A DNA stretch of 64,000 bases, taken from positions 1 through 64,000 of the forward strand of contig CAISDA010000083.1 in assembly GCA_903884005.1 (NCBI GenBank), given 5' to 3'. The position numbers and the translations under genes were made by a program. Below the pieces are notes generated by a model. That model had not been told where the DNA came from. It worked only from the letters and a program-made list of their open reading frames with translations, and ran no database searches. This DNA comes from an uncultured Ignavibacteriota bacterium (lineage in GTDB: Bacteria; Bacteroidota; Ignavibacteria; UBA10030; UBA8401). Shown here piece by piece: positions 19,797-27,023 of the stretch (position 1 is the first letter of the stretch; the number at the start of each line of letters is the position of its first letter).

Positions 19797-21092
19797 TCAT
19801 CGCTCGATGACAATTTCCTTCATACTCACCGTCGTGACGGTGCCGTCGATCGACGCATGCATCACCGAGGAGGTGCTCCCTCCGGCGCGCGCGATGAGAT
19901 CGTATTTTTTCACCGCATCGCCCGGCGACACAATTGCGATCGCCGGCGCGCCGATGTGCTCTGCGAGCGGCACCCGCACCGATGCCGGACGGATATTCAA
20001 CTCTTTCAGCGGACCGTCGGCATCGTACCTGGCAACATCCAGCCGCTGCATGAGCTTCGATGTCGGCACTTTCCTATAATCGATCATAGGATGCACGCTC
20101 TGCTGCACGCCGTTCCATTGAAGGTGCTGCTCGCGGAACATCCGTTTTTCCATGACCGTGGCGCCCCGCGGGTCCAGCCCCTCGGGACAGGCATACATTG
20201 TGCACAGATTGCATTCGCAGCACGAAAAATTTCCCGGAAAGAGCATCGGCATGTCTTCGCGAGTGAACATGCGGTTGCGCATGGCGGTTTCGGGCCGCAC
20301 GGGCTGTCCAAGCAGGTACCGCGGACAGAGTTCCGTGCAGAAGGAACATTGGTCGCATCCCGCCTTCGCGATCCTATCCGTGTCGTGGTCCGTTGCGAAC
20401 CGCCTGTACATCGTGATACAGTGGTGATCATCGGGCAGCACGATCAGTGCGCCGGTCCGCTTCGACACGACCGTATGAAGATCTGTCACCAGCGCGCCCA
20501 TCATCAGGCCGCCGGCGCGGACCGCGAACTGCGGCACGGTGATAGTAAAATGAGACAGCACTTCCTCGTACGTTGTTCCCACCGGCACCATGATCGTTGC
20601 AGGTTCTTTCACGGCGCCTGCAACAGCGATACATTTTTCGACCACGGGTTTCCCCGCGCCGATATTATAGAGTGTCTCGACATTCTGCACAAGGCATCCC
20701 ACCGAAATCGGCAGCGCACCGGGCTGCACGATACGTCCTGTGGTCATATAGATAAGCGTGACTTCGTCGCCCGCGGGATACACATCCTCGATCGGCATCA
20801 CCGTGACCGATTGTGGAACTTTCGAACGCAGCAGTGCGATTTCCTCATGGTGCTTATCTTTAATACCGATGATGCCGTGAGACGCCCCCGTGATGTCCAT
20901 GACAGTCCGGAACCCATCGAGCACCGTATCGGCCCGATGCAGCAGCAATTGCATATCCTTATGAAGCAGGGGTTCGCACTCGGCCGCATTCATAATGATC
21001 GTATCGGGATTCGATTTCAGCTTCACATGAGCCGGAAACCCTGCGCCTCCCGAACCGATCACTCCCAGTGCTTCGATATCATTAATTGTCAT
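19797..21092 (-). CDS. PduS-like / RnfC-like flavo-iron-sulfur electron-transfer protein
   Basis: A 431-residue protein with a glycine-rich N-terminal nucleotide/flavin loop (GVIGSGGAGFPAHVK), an RnfC/NuoF-like core with an AECEPLLHKD block, an SLBB segment, two [4Fe-4S] motifs (CDQCSFCTELCP and CCECNLCTMYACP), and a C-terminal barrel-sandwich part ending EIVIER. This is the domain order of PduS, known as a cobalamin reductase in propanediol BMCs. No B12 enzyme is encoded here, so a role in reoxidising NADH generated by the encapsulated aldehyde dehydrogenase is more plausible (inferred). It sits 79 bp upstream of the PduT-like gene in the operon. Confidence 0.9.
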   Translation of the reverse strand: MTINDIEALGVIGSGGAGFPAHVKLKSNPDTIIMNAAECEPLLHKDMQLLLHRADTVLDGFRTVMDITGASHGIIGIKDKHHEEIALLRSKVPQSVTVMPIEDVYPAGDEVTLIYMTTGRIVQPGALPISVGCLVQNVETLYNIGAGKPVVEKCIAVAGAVKEPATIMVPVGTTYEEVLSHFTITVPQFAVRAGGLMMGALVTDLHTVVSKRTGALIVLPDDHHCITMYRRFATDHDTDRIAKAGCDQCSFCTELCPRYLLGQPVRPETAMRNRMFTREDMPMLFPGNFSCCECNLCTMYACPEGLDPRGATVMEKRMFREQHLQWNGVQQSVHPMIDYRKVPTSKLMQRLDVARYDADGPLKELNIRPASVRVPLAEHIGAPAIAIVSPGDAVKKYDLIARAGGSTSSVMHASIDGTVTTVSMKEIVIER

Positions 21093-21107
21093 AGCGCTCC
21101 CGCGTTC

Positions 21108-21386
21108 TCATTGTGTGTCCCGGTAATCGATGGTGTCCACGATCGCCATGATGAGCGTGCGGATCGGAGCTTTGTCCAGATTGAACACCGACTGGGCCGT
21201 GCCCGGCGCGCCTCCACAGACAACAATATCGCCCACACTCGCACCGACGTAATCCATCGCCGCCGATTCCTCGCCGGCAGGGACGCCGTCGGGATAAATC
21301 GACTGGACAAGGAACACCGATTTCGCGTCGTAGGCGCGATGCTTCTGTGTAGCGGTAACTTTTTTAATGACTCGTGCTAAATACAT
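21108..21386 (-). CDS. BMC-P vertex protein (EutN/CcmL family), copy 1
   Basis: A 92-residue single-domain pentamer-forming protein that caps the vertices of the polyhedral shell. Family blocks MYLARVIKKVTATQKH, then GASVGDIVVCGGAPG, then IMAIVDTIDY follow the EutN/CcmL pattern. It is the most divergent of the four BMC-P proteins here, with a long central segment (SVFLVQSIYPDGVPAG). It starts 15 bp upstream of the PduS-like gene. Confidence 0.9.
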   Translation of the reverse strand: MYLARVIKKVTATQKHRAYDAKSVFLVQSIYPDGVPAGEESAAMDYVGASVGDIVVCGGAPGTAQSVFNLDKAPIRTLIMAIVDTIDYRDTQ

Positions 21387-21448
21387 AAGGATGAAGAGTT
21401 ATTACCGTTATACATCACGTTCGTTCCAGCACATGTGCCGATCCCATC

Positions 21449-21733
21449 TTATGGCCGTGGAATCACGTGTGTGATCTGCACATCGTCGATGAGCGCCATG
21501 ATCACCGCATCGACCGGAGCATTCTTCGTCTCTTCCGTCATCCGTGCAGACGAACCGTACGAGATGAGCACAAAGCTTCCTTCGCCTGCTCCGACGGCGT
21601 CGACGGCCACATGGTACGACTGAAGGAGAGTGCCCTCATGGTCCGCTTCCCTGCACAAGAGAAGTTTTTTTCCGTTGAGGTTCACATCCTTCACAGTCGA
21701 TACGACCGTTCCGATCACTTTTCCAAAGATCAT
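21449..21733 (-). CDS. BMC-P vertex protein, copy 2
   Basis: A 94-residue EutN/CcmL protein. It has the full consensus: GKVIGTVVSTVKD at the start, LLLCREADHEG, AVDAVGAGEGSFVLISYGSSAR in the middle and AVIMALIDDVQ near the end. It lies 11 bp after the first BMC-H gene, and is one of four pentamer proteins in the locus. Confidence 0.92.
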   Translation of the reverse strand: MIFGKVIGTVVSTVKDVNLNGKKLLLCREADHEGTLLQSYHVAVDAVGAGEGSFVLISYGSSARMTEETKNAPVDAVIMALIDDVQITHVIPRP

Positions 21734-21744
21734 GAGAATTCGCT

Positions 21745-22020
21745 TTATCGGTTGAATGATGCGTCGAGTTCCTCGACAGGACGTGGAATCACCACTTGTG
21801 ACACGACCTCGCCGACACGCGTGGCGGCCTCCACTGCTGCTTCGATCGCCGATCGCACGGCGGCGACATCGCCTTCAACGGCGAACGACACGTAGCCGCT
21901 GCCGATCTGCCGCCATTCAACGAGCTCGACGCTTGCCGATTTGAGTGCGGCATCGGCCCCCTGCACAAGAGCGGAGAAGCCTTTCGTCTCGAGTATACCA
22001 ATTGCATTTCTATTTGCCAT
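21745..22020 (-). CDS. BMC-H hexameric shell protein, copy 1
   Basis: A 91-residue single BMC domain. It opens NAIGILETKGFSALVQGADAALKSA, and the pore loop reads QIGSG, close to PduA (KIGSG). Of three in-frame ATGs, 22020 is chosen: an AAGGA site lies about 9 bases upstream, and the protein then begins MANRNAIG as in the family. A 132-bp leader with a GC hairpin separates it from the preceding BMC-H gene, the longest gap inside the shell gene block. Likely a major facet protein. Confidence 0.92.
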   Translation of the reverse strand: MANRNAIGILETKGFSALVQGADAALKSASVELVEWRQIGSGYVSFAVEGDVAAVRSAIEAAVEAATRVGEVVSQVVIPRPVEELDASFNR

Positions 22021-22050
22021 TGTAGTCATTCCTTTTTTTTCACGTTTGAG

Positions 22051-22068
22051 CGCAGCCACTGTGCTGCG
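22051..22068 (-). other. GC-rich hairpin upstream of BMC-H copy 1
   Basis: CGCAGC and GCTGCG flank a 6-base loop in the 132-bp gap between two BMC-H genes. No T-run follows on the minus strand, so it is not a terminator. It may be a processing or stabilising stem for the downstream shell mRNA (inferred). Confidence 0.35.
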
Positions 22069-22152
22069 GCGCATTGTTGATGGTCCGTGCAGCTCACGTT
22101 TATTTTCCCTCAAGCGCACGCTTCGCGACGGGAGCACACACCTCCCGGCGCA

Positions 22153-22443
22153 TTACTGTGGTGATGTCATCGCCCCGATGGGGAATTTGGCAATAAGCTT
22201 ATCGGACGGACGCGCAATGACGAGCTGCGCCTCAACGCTGCCCACTCGCTTTGCCGCCTGCACGCCCGCTTCAACGGCAGCATTCACCGCCGCAACATCG
22301 CCGCGAATAATGATCGCGATCCTGCCCCCGCCTATTTTGATCCATCGTCCCAATGTGACATTCGCCGATTTGACAGCCGCGTCGGCAGCCTGCATGGCCG
22401 GAGTGAATCCGGTCGTCTCTATGATTCCTAATGCGTCGACCAT
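22153..22443 (-). CDS. BMC-H hexameric shell protein, copy 2
   Basis: A 96-residue BMC domain (DALGIIETTGFTPAMQAADAAVKSA). The pore loop is KIGGG followed by Arg, which differs from copies 1 and 3, so this hexamer's pore chemistry should differ. A short C-terminal tail ends GAMTSPQ. It starts 2 bp from the stop of copy 3, pointing to coupled translation. Confidence 0.92.
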   Translation of the reverse strand: MVDALGIIETTGFTPAMQAADAAVKSANVTLGRWIKIGGGRIAIIIRGDVAAVNAAVEAGVQAAKRVGSVEAQLVIARPSDKLIAKFPIGAMTSPQ

Positions 22444-22445
22444 TG

Positions 22446-22733
22446 TTATTTCGCCTCTCTTTCTATGCCGATCAGTTGAAAAACTTCCTCGTGCGCCGCG
22501 GGAATGATGTTCACACTCACAAGTTCGCCCACTTTCCCTGCGGCCTCCGCACCGGCCTCGACAGACGAGCGCACCGCCCCGACTTCACCCCGTACCAGGA
22601 CCGTGACGTAAGCGCCGCCGATCTCGACGCGCTTCACGAATTCGACATTCGCCGTTTTCAGCATCGCGTCCAGGGCGTTGATCGCCCCGGTATTTCCGCG
22701 CGTTTCTACAAATCCTAATGCAACTCCAGGCAT
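22446..22733 (-). CDS. BMC-H hexameric shell protein, copy 3
   Basis: A 95-residue BMC domain (ALGFVETRGNTGAINALDAMLKTA). The pore loop is EIGGA, acidic next to the pore. ATG 22733 is chosen because GGAGGT lies 7 bases upstream and the protein then begins MPGVALGF; the longer frame to 22787 overlaps the upstream BMC-P stop. A 12-residue C-terminal tail (FQLIGIEREAK) extends beyond the domain. Confidence 0.92.
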   Translation of the reverse strand: MPGVALGFVETRGNTGAINALDAMLKTANVEFVKRVEIGGAYVTVLVRGEVGAVRSSVEAGAEAAGKVGELVSVNIIPAAHEEVFQLIGIEREAK

Positions 22734-22783
22734 TGATGACCTCCGTTTAGTTAGTTTGAGTTGACCAGCTTTTATTTTCTGTT

Positions 22784-23047
22784 TCATGATAGTTCATCCA
22801 CTAATGCTACGATGCTCGCATTGACCGGTGCGTATCCCGACTCGAATGCCTGGACGGCATCGGTGCTCGTCACGTACATGATAAGGTCGCCCGAGCCCCC
22901 GATGTGTTGAGGATCGGCGGCCACAAGCACATTGCCGATCGGTGCGCCATCGCCCGCAACAGGCTGCACGATCGCCAGCCGGCAGGCGGCAAGTTCTTTC
23001 ACTTTTTTGGAAGACCAGACGGTCCCGATGATAACACCCAGTTTCAT
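22784..23047 (-). CDS. BMC-P vertex protein, copy 3
   Basis: An 87-residue EutN/CcmL protein: GVIIGTVWSSKKVKEL, AIVQPVAGDGAPIG, then GSGDLIMYVTSTDA and ASIVALVDEL. It lies 43 bp downstream of the aldehyde dehydrogenase gene and upstream of the three BMC-H genes, within the shell block. Confidence 0.92.
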   Translation of the reverse strand: MKLGVIIGTVWSSKKVKELAACRLAIVQPVAGDGAPIGNVLVAADPQHIGGSGDLIMYVTSTDAVQAFESGYAPVNASIVALVDELS

Positions 23048-23090
23048 AGTTGCTTTCCATTGTACCGGTGCACTGAGAGCACCTGTTCGC

Positions 23091-24518
23091 TTACGAGAAC
23101 CGAAGAGCGCCGTGCGTCATGATCCTGCGTTTGCGGACAAAATTCAGGGGCGTGCAGATGCCTTCGCCCGTCGGCGTGGCGATCGTGTGTGAAAAATACC
23201 CTTCCCCCAGGTCCCCTCCGTCGCCGCGGAGCGTGCCCCCGTTGATGGCATGCACATCGCAGTCGAGCACGCGCGTAAAGCGCGTGACGCGCGTAATGTC
23301 CTGCGAGAAGATGCTGGCGGTATGCTTGAAGCCGTGCTCCGCTTTAAGGGATGCCTGAATGCCGTCCTCGAAATCGCGCACCTTGATGACCGGGATGCAG
23401 CATGTCATCTGTTCGGCGACGACCCAGGGATCGGTCCGTTCAGTCTGGCCGAAGAGCAGCGGAACCGATGCGGGCACATCGATGCCGATCGCTTTTGCCA
23501 GCACCTGAGCACTGCGGCCGACATAGTCGCGCCCGATGAGCCAATGCTTGCCCGAGAGCTGCAGCGCCACACCGCCCAGCTGCTTCATTTGTGCCGGTGT
23601 GAGTTTGACGTTTCCCGCTTTTGCCATTTCATCCATGAAGCGGTCGAAGACGGATTCAACAACGAAGATTTCCTTTTCCGCGATGCACAGGATGTTGTTG
23701 TCGTAACTCGCGCTTTGCGTGATCTCGCGCGCCGCCAATGCCAGGTCCGCAGTCTCGTCCACCAGCACCGGAGGATTTCCCGGGCCTGCCGCGATGACCT
23801 TCTTGGGAAATGTCATGGCAAGGTCCACCATGAACGGCCCGCCCGTCACGGACAGAAGCTCGATGTGCTTGTGCCCGAATAATATTTTTGCGGTGTCAAT
23901 GGTCGGCTCCGCCACGCACGTGACAAGATTCGGGGGCGCACTCGCCTCGATCATGTACTTGTTTGCCAGTTGTATCACGCGCGCGTTCACCTTTTTTGCC
24001 GAGGGATGAGGATTAAATGCGATCGTGTTCCCGCCGGCGAGTTGAATGATGATATTGTTGATCATCGTCGGTCCCGGATGCGTGCTCGGCGTGATGTTGC
24101 CGATCACGCCGAACGGCGCGTATTCATCGATCGCGAGGCCGTTTTTGCCGGACCAGGCCTTCGGCTGTAAATATTCCACGCCGGGACTGTGCGTGGCGGC
24201 ATTCACGAATTTTGCGATCTTATGATCGACCCTCCCCATTCCGGTCTCTTCCACGGTCATGCGGGCGAGTTCTTCCTTATGATCGAGCGCCATCTGGCGC
24301 ACGGCATCGGTGATTTTTTTCCGGCACTGTTTGCTGCGTTCCTTATACAAGAGGAATGCAGTGTGTGCGGCTTCCACGGCGTCATTCATATCGTCGAAGA
24401 CGCCCAAGTCGCCTTTGGATGTGCCGCGCGCCAATGTGTCCGTACCGGCTGTCTGTGCGAGCACGTTCTGCACGATACTCTGCACCAGTTCTTTGAGTTC
24501 AACCTCGTTTATTTCCAC
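23091..24518 (-). CDS. PduP-like CoA-acylating aldehyde dehydrogenase with N-terminal encapsulation helix
   Basis: A 475-residue CoA-dependent aldehyde dehydrogenase of the PduP/EutE type. It should oxidise L-lactaldehyde to lactyl-CoA with NAD+ (substrate inferred from the operon). The first 20 residues (EINEVELKELVQSIVQNVLA) form an amphipathic helix followed by a Gly/Thr linker, the classical N-terminal encapsulation peptide. The catalytic Cys is Cys278 in SYDNNILCIAEK; the nucleotide region ITPSTHPGP is also present. NADH made inside the shell must be reoxidised, and the PduS/PduT pair or an unseen dehydrogenase could do this. Confidence 0.92.
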   Translation of the reverse strand: MEINEVELKELVQSIVQNVLAQTAGTDTLARGTSKGDLGVFDDMNDAVEAAHTAFLLYKERSKQCRKKITDAVRQMALDHKEELARMTVEETGMGRVDHKIAKFVNAATHSPGVEYLQPKAWSGKNGLAIDEYAPFGVIGNITPSTHPGPTMINNIIIQLAGGNTIAFNPHPSAKKVNARVIQLANKYMIEASAPPNLVTCVAEPTIDTAKILFGHKHIELLSVTGGPFMVDLAMTFPKKVIAAGPGNPPVLVDETADLALAAREITQSASYDNNILCIAEKEIFVVESVFDRFMDEMAKAGNVKLTPAQMKQLGGVALQLSGKHWLIGRDYVGRSAQVLAKAIGIDVPASVPLLFGQTERTDPWVVAEQMTCCIPVIKVRDFEDGIQASLKAEHGFKHTASIFSQDITRVTRFTRVLDCDVHAINGGTLRGDGGDLGEGYFSHTIATPTGEGICTPLNFVRKRRIMTHGALRFS

Positions 24519-24611
24519 AGGTTATCTCGGCTGTTAAATGTAATTGCTGCCACCCCTTCGGGGGCGGGAAAATATTTACTTGGTATCGATCGCTCGTGCG
24601 TTCCGGCAGAT

Positions 24612-24632
24612 GGGCGGGATACCACCCCGCCC
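24612..24632. repeat. Palindrome resembling the intergenic repeat family
   Basis: GGGCGGGATACCACCCCGCCC lies in the 139-bp gap between the small unknown gene and the aldehyde dehydrogenase gene. Its layout parallels GGGCGAGATACCATCTCGCCC at 50311-50331, with paired changes in the stem. It is only a possible diverged family member. Confidence 0.4.
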
Positions 24633-24657
24633 TCTCGGAAGAGCGCACCGACCATGC

Positions 24658-24966
24658 TCAGAGTGCGCTCGAGACGATCAGCGATCTTTTTTTGATGATG
24701 TCGTTTGCGCCCGGCGTGAAGATCGTGCCCTTCGGCACGACAATTTCCTGGACCGCATCATCGAGCTGCTGCAGCCGGAACTCGGTGAGCACCGGTGTCT
24801 TAAATTCCTTCAAGTCTATGACCACTCGATTGCTGATGCGGCCGTTGAAAGGCTTCGGCTTCGTTGCGTCATTCACTGCTGCGTCTCCGTCTAATCCCCG
24901 CCGGCGGAGTTCGGCAAGCACTTCGCGGACGATGATCTCGATCAACTGTTCACGTGATATGGTCAC
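24658..24966 (-). CDS. Small BMC-operon protein of unknown function, 102 aa
   Basis: The frame begins with a GTG at 24966 that overlaps the stop of the preceding BMC-P gene by 4 bp (GTGA), so it is translationally coupled. The protein starts MTISREQLIEIIVREVLAEL, an amphipathic helix like an encapsulation peptide, then a charged linker (RRRGLDGDAAVND), then a compact C-terminal region with IVVPKGTIFTPGANDIIKK. That last motif loosely recalls the N-terminal segment of EutQ-type proteins (a hydrophobic pair, then a TP-x-A motif). No enzyme family is recognised. Position between vertex protein and aldehyde dehydrogenase suggests a cargo, scaffold or assembly role (inferred). Confidence 0.75.
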   Translation of the reverse strand: MTISREQLIEIIVREVLAELRRRGLDGDAAVNDATKPKPFNGRISNRVVIDLKEFKTPVLTEFRLQQLDDAVQEIVVPKGTIFTPGANDIIKKRSLIVSSAL

Positions 24967-25274
24967 TCGCGGCCGCCCATGATTGTTCGTTTGCTGTAGA
25001 GTTCGCTTTTGCCGGCTGAGACCGTATCCACAATTCCGATGATGGTGTGATCGACGCACGCGTGTTTCGTCGCCGCCGTGCCTCTGGCGGAAGAGGACGA
25101 AACGCACAGGACCACATCGCCGGGACCCGCACTCACCGTATCGGCGCATGCGGCTGTTACCTTCGTCTCCTGGAGATCCGCATTCAGGAATCGCACGACG
25201 AGAATTTTAAGCGCATCCATGTTGGGTTCTTTCCTCGATGCGACGACAGTACCGATCACCGTTCCTAGTTTCAT
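24963..25274 (-). CDS. BMC-P vertex protein, copy 4
   Basis: A 103-residue EutN/CcmL protein: MKLGTVIGTVVASRKEP, ILVVRFLNADLQET, DTVSAGPGDVVLCVSSSSAR and HTIIGIVDTV. A basic C-terminal tail (LYSKRTIMGGRE) extends past the domain. It sits 9 bp from the PduL gene, and its stop overlaps the start of the small unknown gene. Confidence 0.92.
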   Translation of the reverse strand: MKLGTVIGTVVASRKEPNMDALKILVVRFLNADLQETKVTAACADTVSAGPGDVVLCVSSSSARGTAATKHACVDHTIIGIVDTVSAGKSELYSKRTIMGGRE

Positions 25275-25283
25275 AACGCCACG

Positions 25284-26006
25284 TTACATCCTTTCCAGAA
25301 ATTCCACGTCGATGTCGTTCCTGATGTTCGCCGCATTCGCGTCATCGGTGTCCAAATGGATCTGCAGTTTCCATGAATCGTTCGTGCGTATGAGCACATG
25401 CTCGAATATCGTCCCCTTCTCTCCTCCCACACGCACGCGGCAGTAGTCGCCGTTCTTCACGCCGAAGCGCTCGGCGTCCTTCGTGGTCATGTGTATGTGG
25501 CGGTTGGCGACGATCGCACAGCGGTCCAGATAGAGCGAACTCTTCGGCCCGACGAGTGTGAGCGGCGCAGCCTTGCCGAGCGAACCCGAATTGGCTACGG
25601 GCGGGTCAATGCCGAGAAAGATCGCATCGGTGAGTGAGACTTCCACCTGATCGTATGTTCTCAACGGTCCCAGGATTCTCACGTTGGGTATGCTCCGCAG
25701 TTTCGGGCCGACGATCGTGAGCACATGCTGCGAGGCGAACTCTCCCGGCTGAAACAACGGCCGCATCACTTCAAATGCGGTGTCTTCGCCGAAAAGTCTG
25801 TGAAATGTCGCCGGGGTGAGATGAATATGGCGATTCGAGACTCCCACCGGGATCGCAGCGTACAACGGATACGCGACCGGCTGCCTGCGGGAAGTGCCCG
25901 CATCACGAAGCATGGCAGTGATCTCTTCGGTGATGAGGTCAACCAATGCATCATGCGTCAACGAATGGTGCTGCCGTGTACAGCCGCAAAGCTCGGGTGT
26001 GCTCAA
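25284..26006 (-). CDS. pduL: PduL-type phosphotransacylase
   Basis: A 240-residue PduL-family phosphate acyltransferase that exchanges CoA for phosphate on acyl-CoA, recycling CoA inside the BMC. Both duplicated metal-binding motifs are present: VSNRHIHLT (His60, His62) and VANRHIHMT near residue 165. Before the catalytic part, residues 18-36 (HDALVDLITEEITAMLRDA) form an amphipathic helix with a Ser/Arg linker, consistent with an encapsulation peptide. Substrate here is probably lactyl-CoA from the PduP-like enzyme (inferred). It is the first structural gene after the DeoR regulator, 59 bp downstream. Confidence 0.92.
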   Translation of the reverse strand: MSTPELCGCTRQHHSLTHDALVDLITEEITAMLRDAGTSRRQPVAYPLYAAIPVGVSNRHIHLTPATFHRLFGEDTAFEVMRPLFQPGEFASQHVLTIVGPKLRSIPNVRILGPLRTYDQVEVSLTDAIFLGIDPPVANSGSLGKAAPLTLVGPKSSLYLDRCAIVANRHIHMTTKDAERFGVKNGDYCRVRVGGEKGTIFEHVLIRTNDSWKLQIHLDTDDANAANIRNDIDVEFLERM

Positions 26007-26065
26007 CGATCGATCTCCTGTGATGAGATAATTTCGGTATAGATGTACTTGGGTGTTGCTTCAAT

Positions 26066-26887
26066 TCACTGTTTCTCTTCGGCGGCATCGGTATCGGCCC
26101 CCTGAAGCTCATCGGCCGCGACGATCACCTCAATGCCGCTGCGCCGGAGTTTCTCGATCTCTGAATCGGGAGCACTCGAGTCGGTGATGACCTTCGAAAT
26201 TTTGTCGGGCTCTGCATAGACCGAGAGTCCGGTCTGCTTAAATTTGCTGCCGTCGACGAGCACAATGACTTCTTCCACCCTGCTGACGATAAATTTCTTC
26301 AATTCAATTTCAACCAAATGCGTATCGGTCAACCCGATCGACGAGGAAATGCCCCATGCGCCCAGGAATGCTTTTTTGATGAGAAGATCATTGAGGAACT
26401 CGCTCGTCGGTAGTCCGGTGATTGAGCCGCTCGTGTGGCGCAGATACCCGCCGGGCAGCAGCACATTGATGTTCTGACAGCCCATCAGTTCGATCGCAGT
26501 CCAGATGCCGGTGGGAATGACGGTGAGGTCCGTAAGGTCGGCCCGATCACGAAGCGCGTGCGCAAGCGCCAGCACCGTGCTGCTTGAATCGAGCAATATG
26601 GCATCGTGCGGGCTGATGAGTCCGGCTGCGGTGCGTCCGATCAGTTCCTTCTGCGGACCGTTCAGGCTCTTGCGCCATTGGAATGTGTATTCCTGACGCA
26701 CACGTTCTTCAGTCAGCCGTGCGCCTCCATGTGTCCGATCGACCTTTCCCAATTCGACAAGGCGGTTCAAATCGGCGCGTATGGTGACTTCGGAGACATT
26801 CAAGACATCGCTCAGTTCGCTCACACTGACCGTTTCTTTTCCAGACAATAAACCGAGAATTTTTTGATGCCGTGTTTTCACGAACAA
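26066..26887 (-). CDS. DeoR-family transcriptional regulator of the BMC operon
   Basis: A 273-residue DeoR/GlpR-type regulator. The N-terminal winged helix-turn-helix (residues 5-60: RHQKILGLLSGKETVSVSEL then VSEVTIRADLNRL) is followed by the DeoR effector domain with LLDSSSTVLALAHAL and the KKAFLGAWGISSSIGLTD block. Proteins of this family sense phosphorylated sugars, here plausibly rhamnulose-1-phosphate. It is encoded immediately before pduL on the same strand, so it probably autoregulates from the repeat-rich promoter region just upstream (26918-27000). An acidic Glu/Asp/Ala tail ends the protein. Confidence 0.9.
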   Translation of the reverse strand: MFVKTRHQKILGLLSGKETVSVSELSDVLNVSEVTIRADLNRLVELGKVDRTHGGARLTEERVRQEYTFQWRKSLNGPQKELIGRTAAGLISPHDAILLDSSSTVLALAHALRDRADLTDLTVIPTGIWTAIELMGCQNINVLLPGGYLRHTSGSITGLPTSEFLNDLLIKKAFLGAWGISSSIGLTDTHLVEIELKKFIVSRVEEVIVLVDGSKFKQTGLSVYAEPDKISKVITDSSAPDSEIEKLRRSGIEVIVAADELQGADTDAAEEKQ

Positions 26888-26917
26888 TCAGGTTTTTGAA
26901 TGTGAATGATCCCCTAC

Positions 26918-27000
26918 TTTCGATTTAATGTAGCATTATCTTCATTTACAGGCAAGCGTTATTTCATTTATTTTCATTTTTCTTTCGTTTCGCTTTCATT
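26918..27000 (-). promoter_or_regulatory. Cluster of TTTCRTT direct repeats, candidate DeoR operator region
   Basis: Four copies of TTTC(A/G)TT start at 26962, 26972, 26983 and 26994, that is every 10-11 bp, one helical turn apart on one face of the DNA. Two looser copies (TTTCGATTT at 26918 and TTCATTT at 26941) lie closer to the regulator gene. DeoR-family repressors usually bind direct repeats of this composition. The array lies 30-110 bp before the regulator start, in AT-rich DNA that must also hold the promoter of the whole BMC operon. Confidence 0.6.
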
Positions 27001-27023
27001 ATATATTTTTTCCCGATATCGAT

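Noticed and set aside
19689-21380. 563-codon plus-strand open frame across the BMC-T/PduS region
   Set aside because: It is the antisense of two clear genes, with a His/Arg-rich composition and no recognisable motif.
12713-26006. B12-dependent propanediol or ethanolamine BMC
   Set aside because: PduS, PduT, PduP and PduL homologues suggested it, but no diol dehydratase, ammonia-lyase, reactivase or cobalamin adenosyltransferase is encoded; aldolases and rhaA/rhaB define a rhamnose pathway instead.
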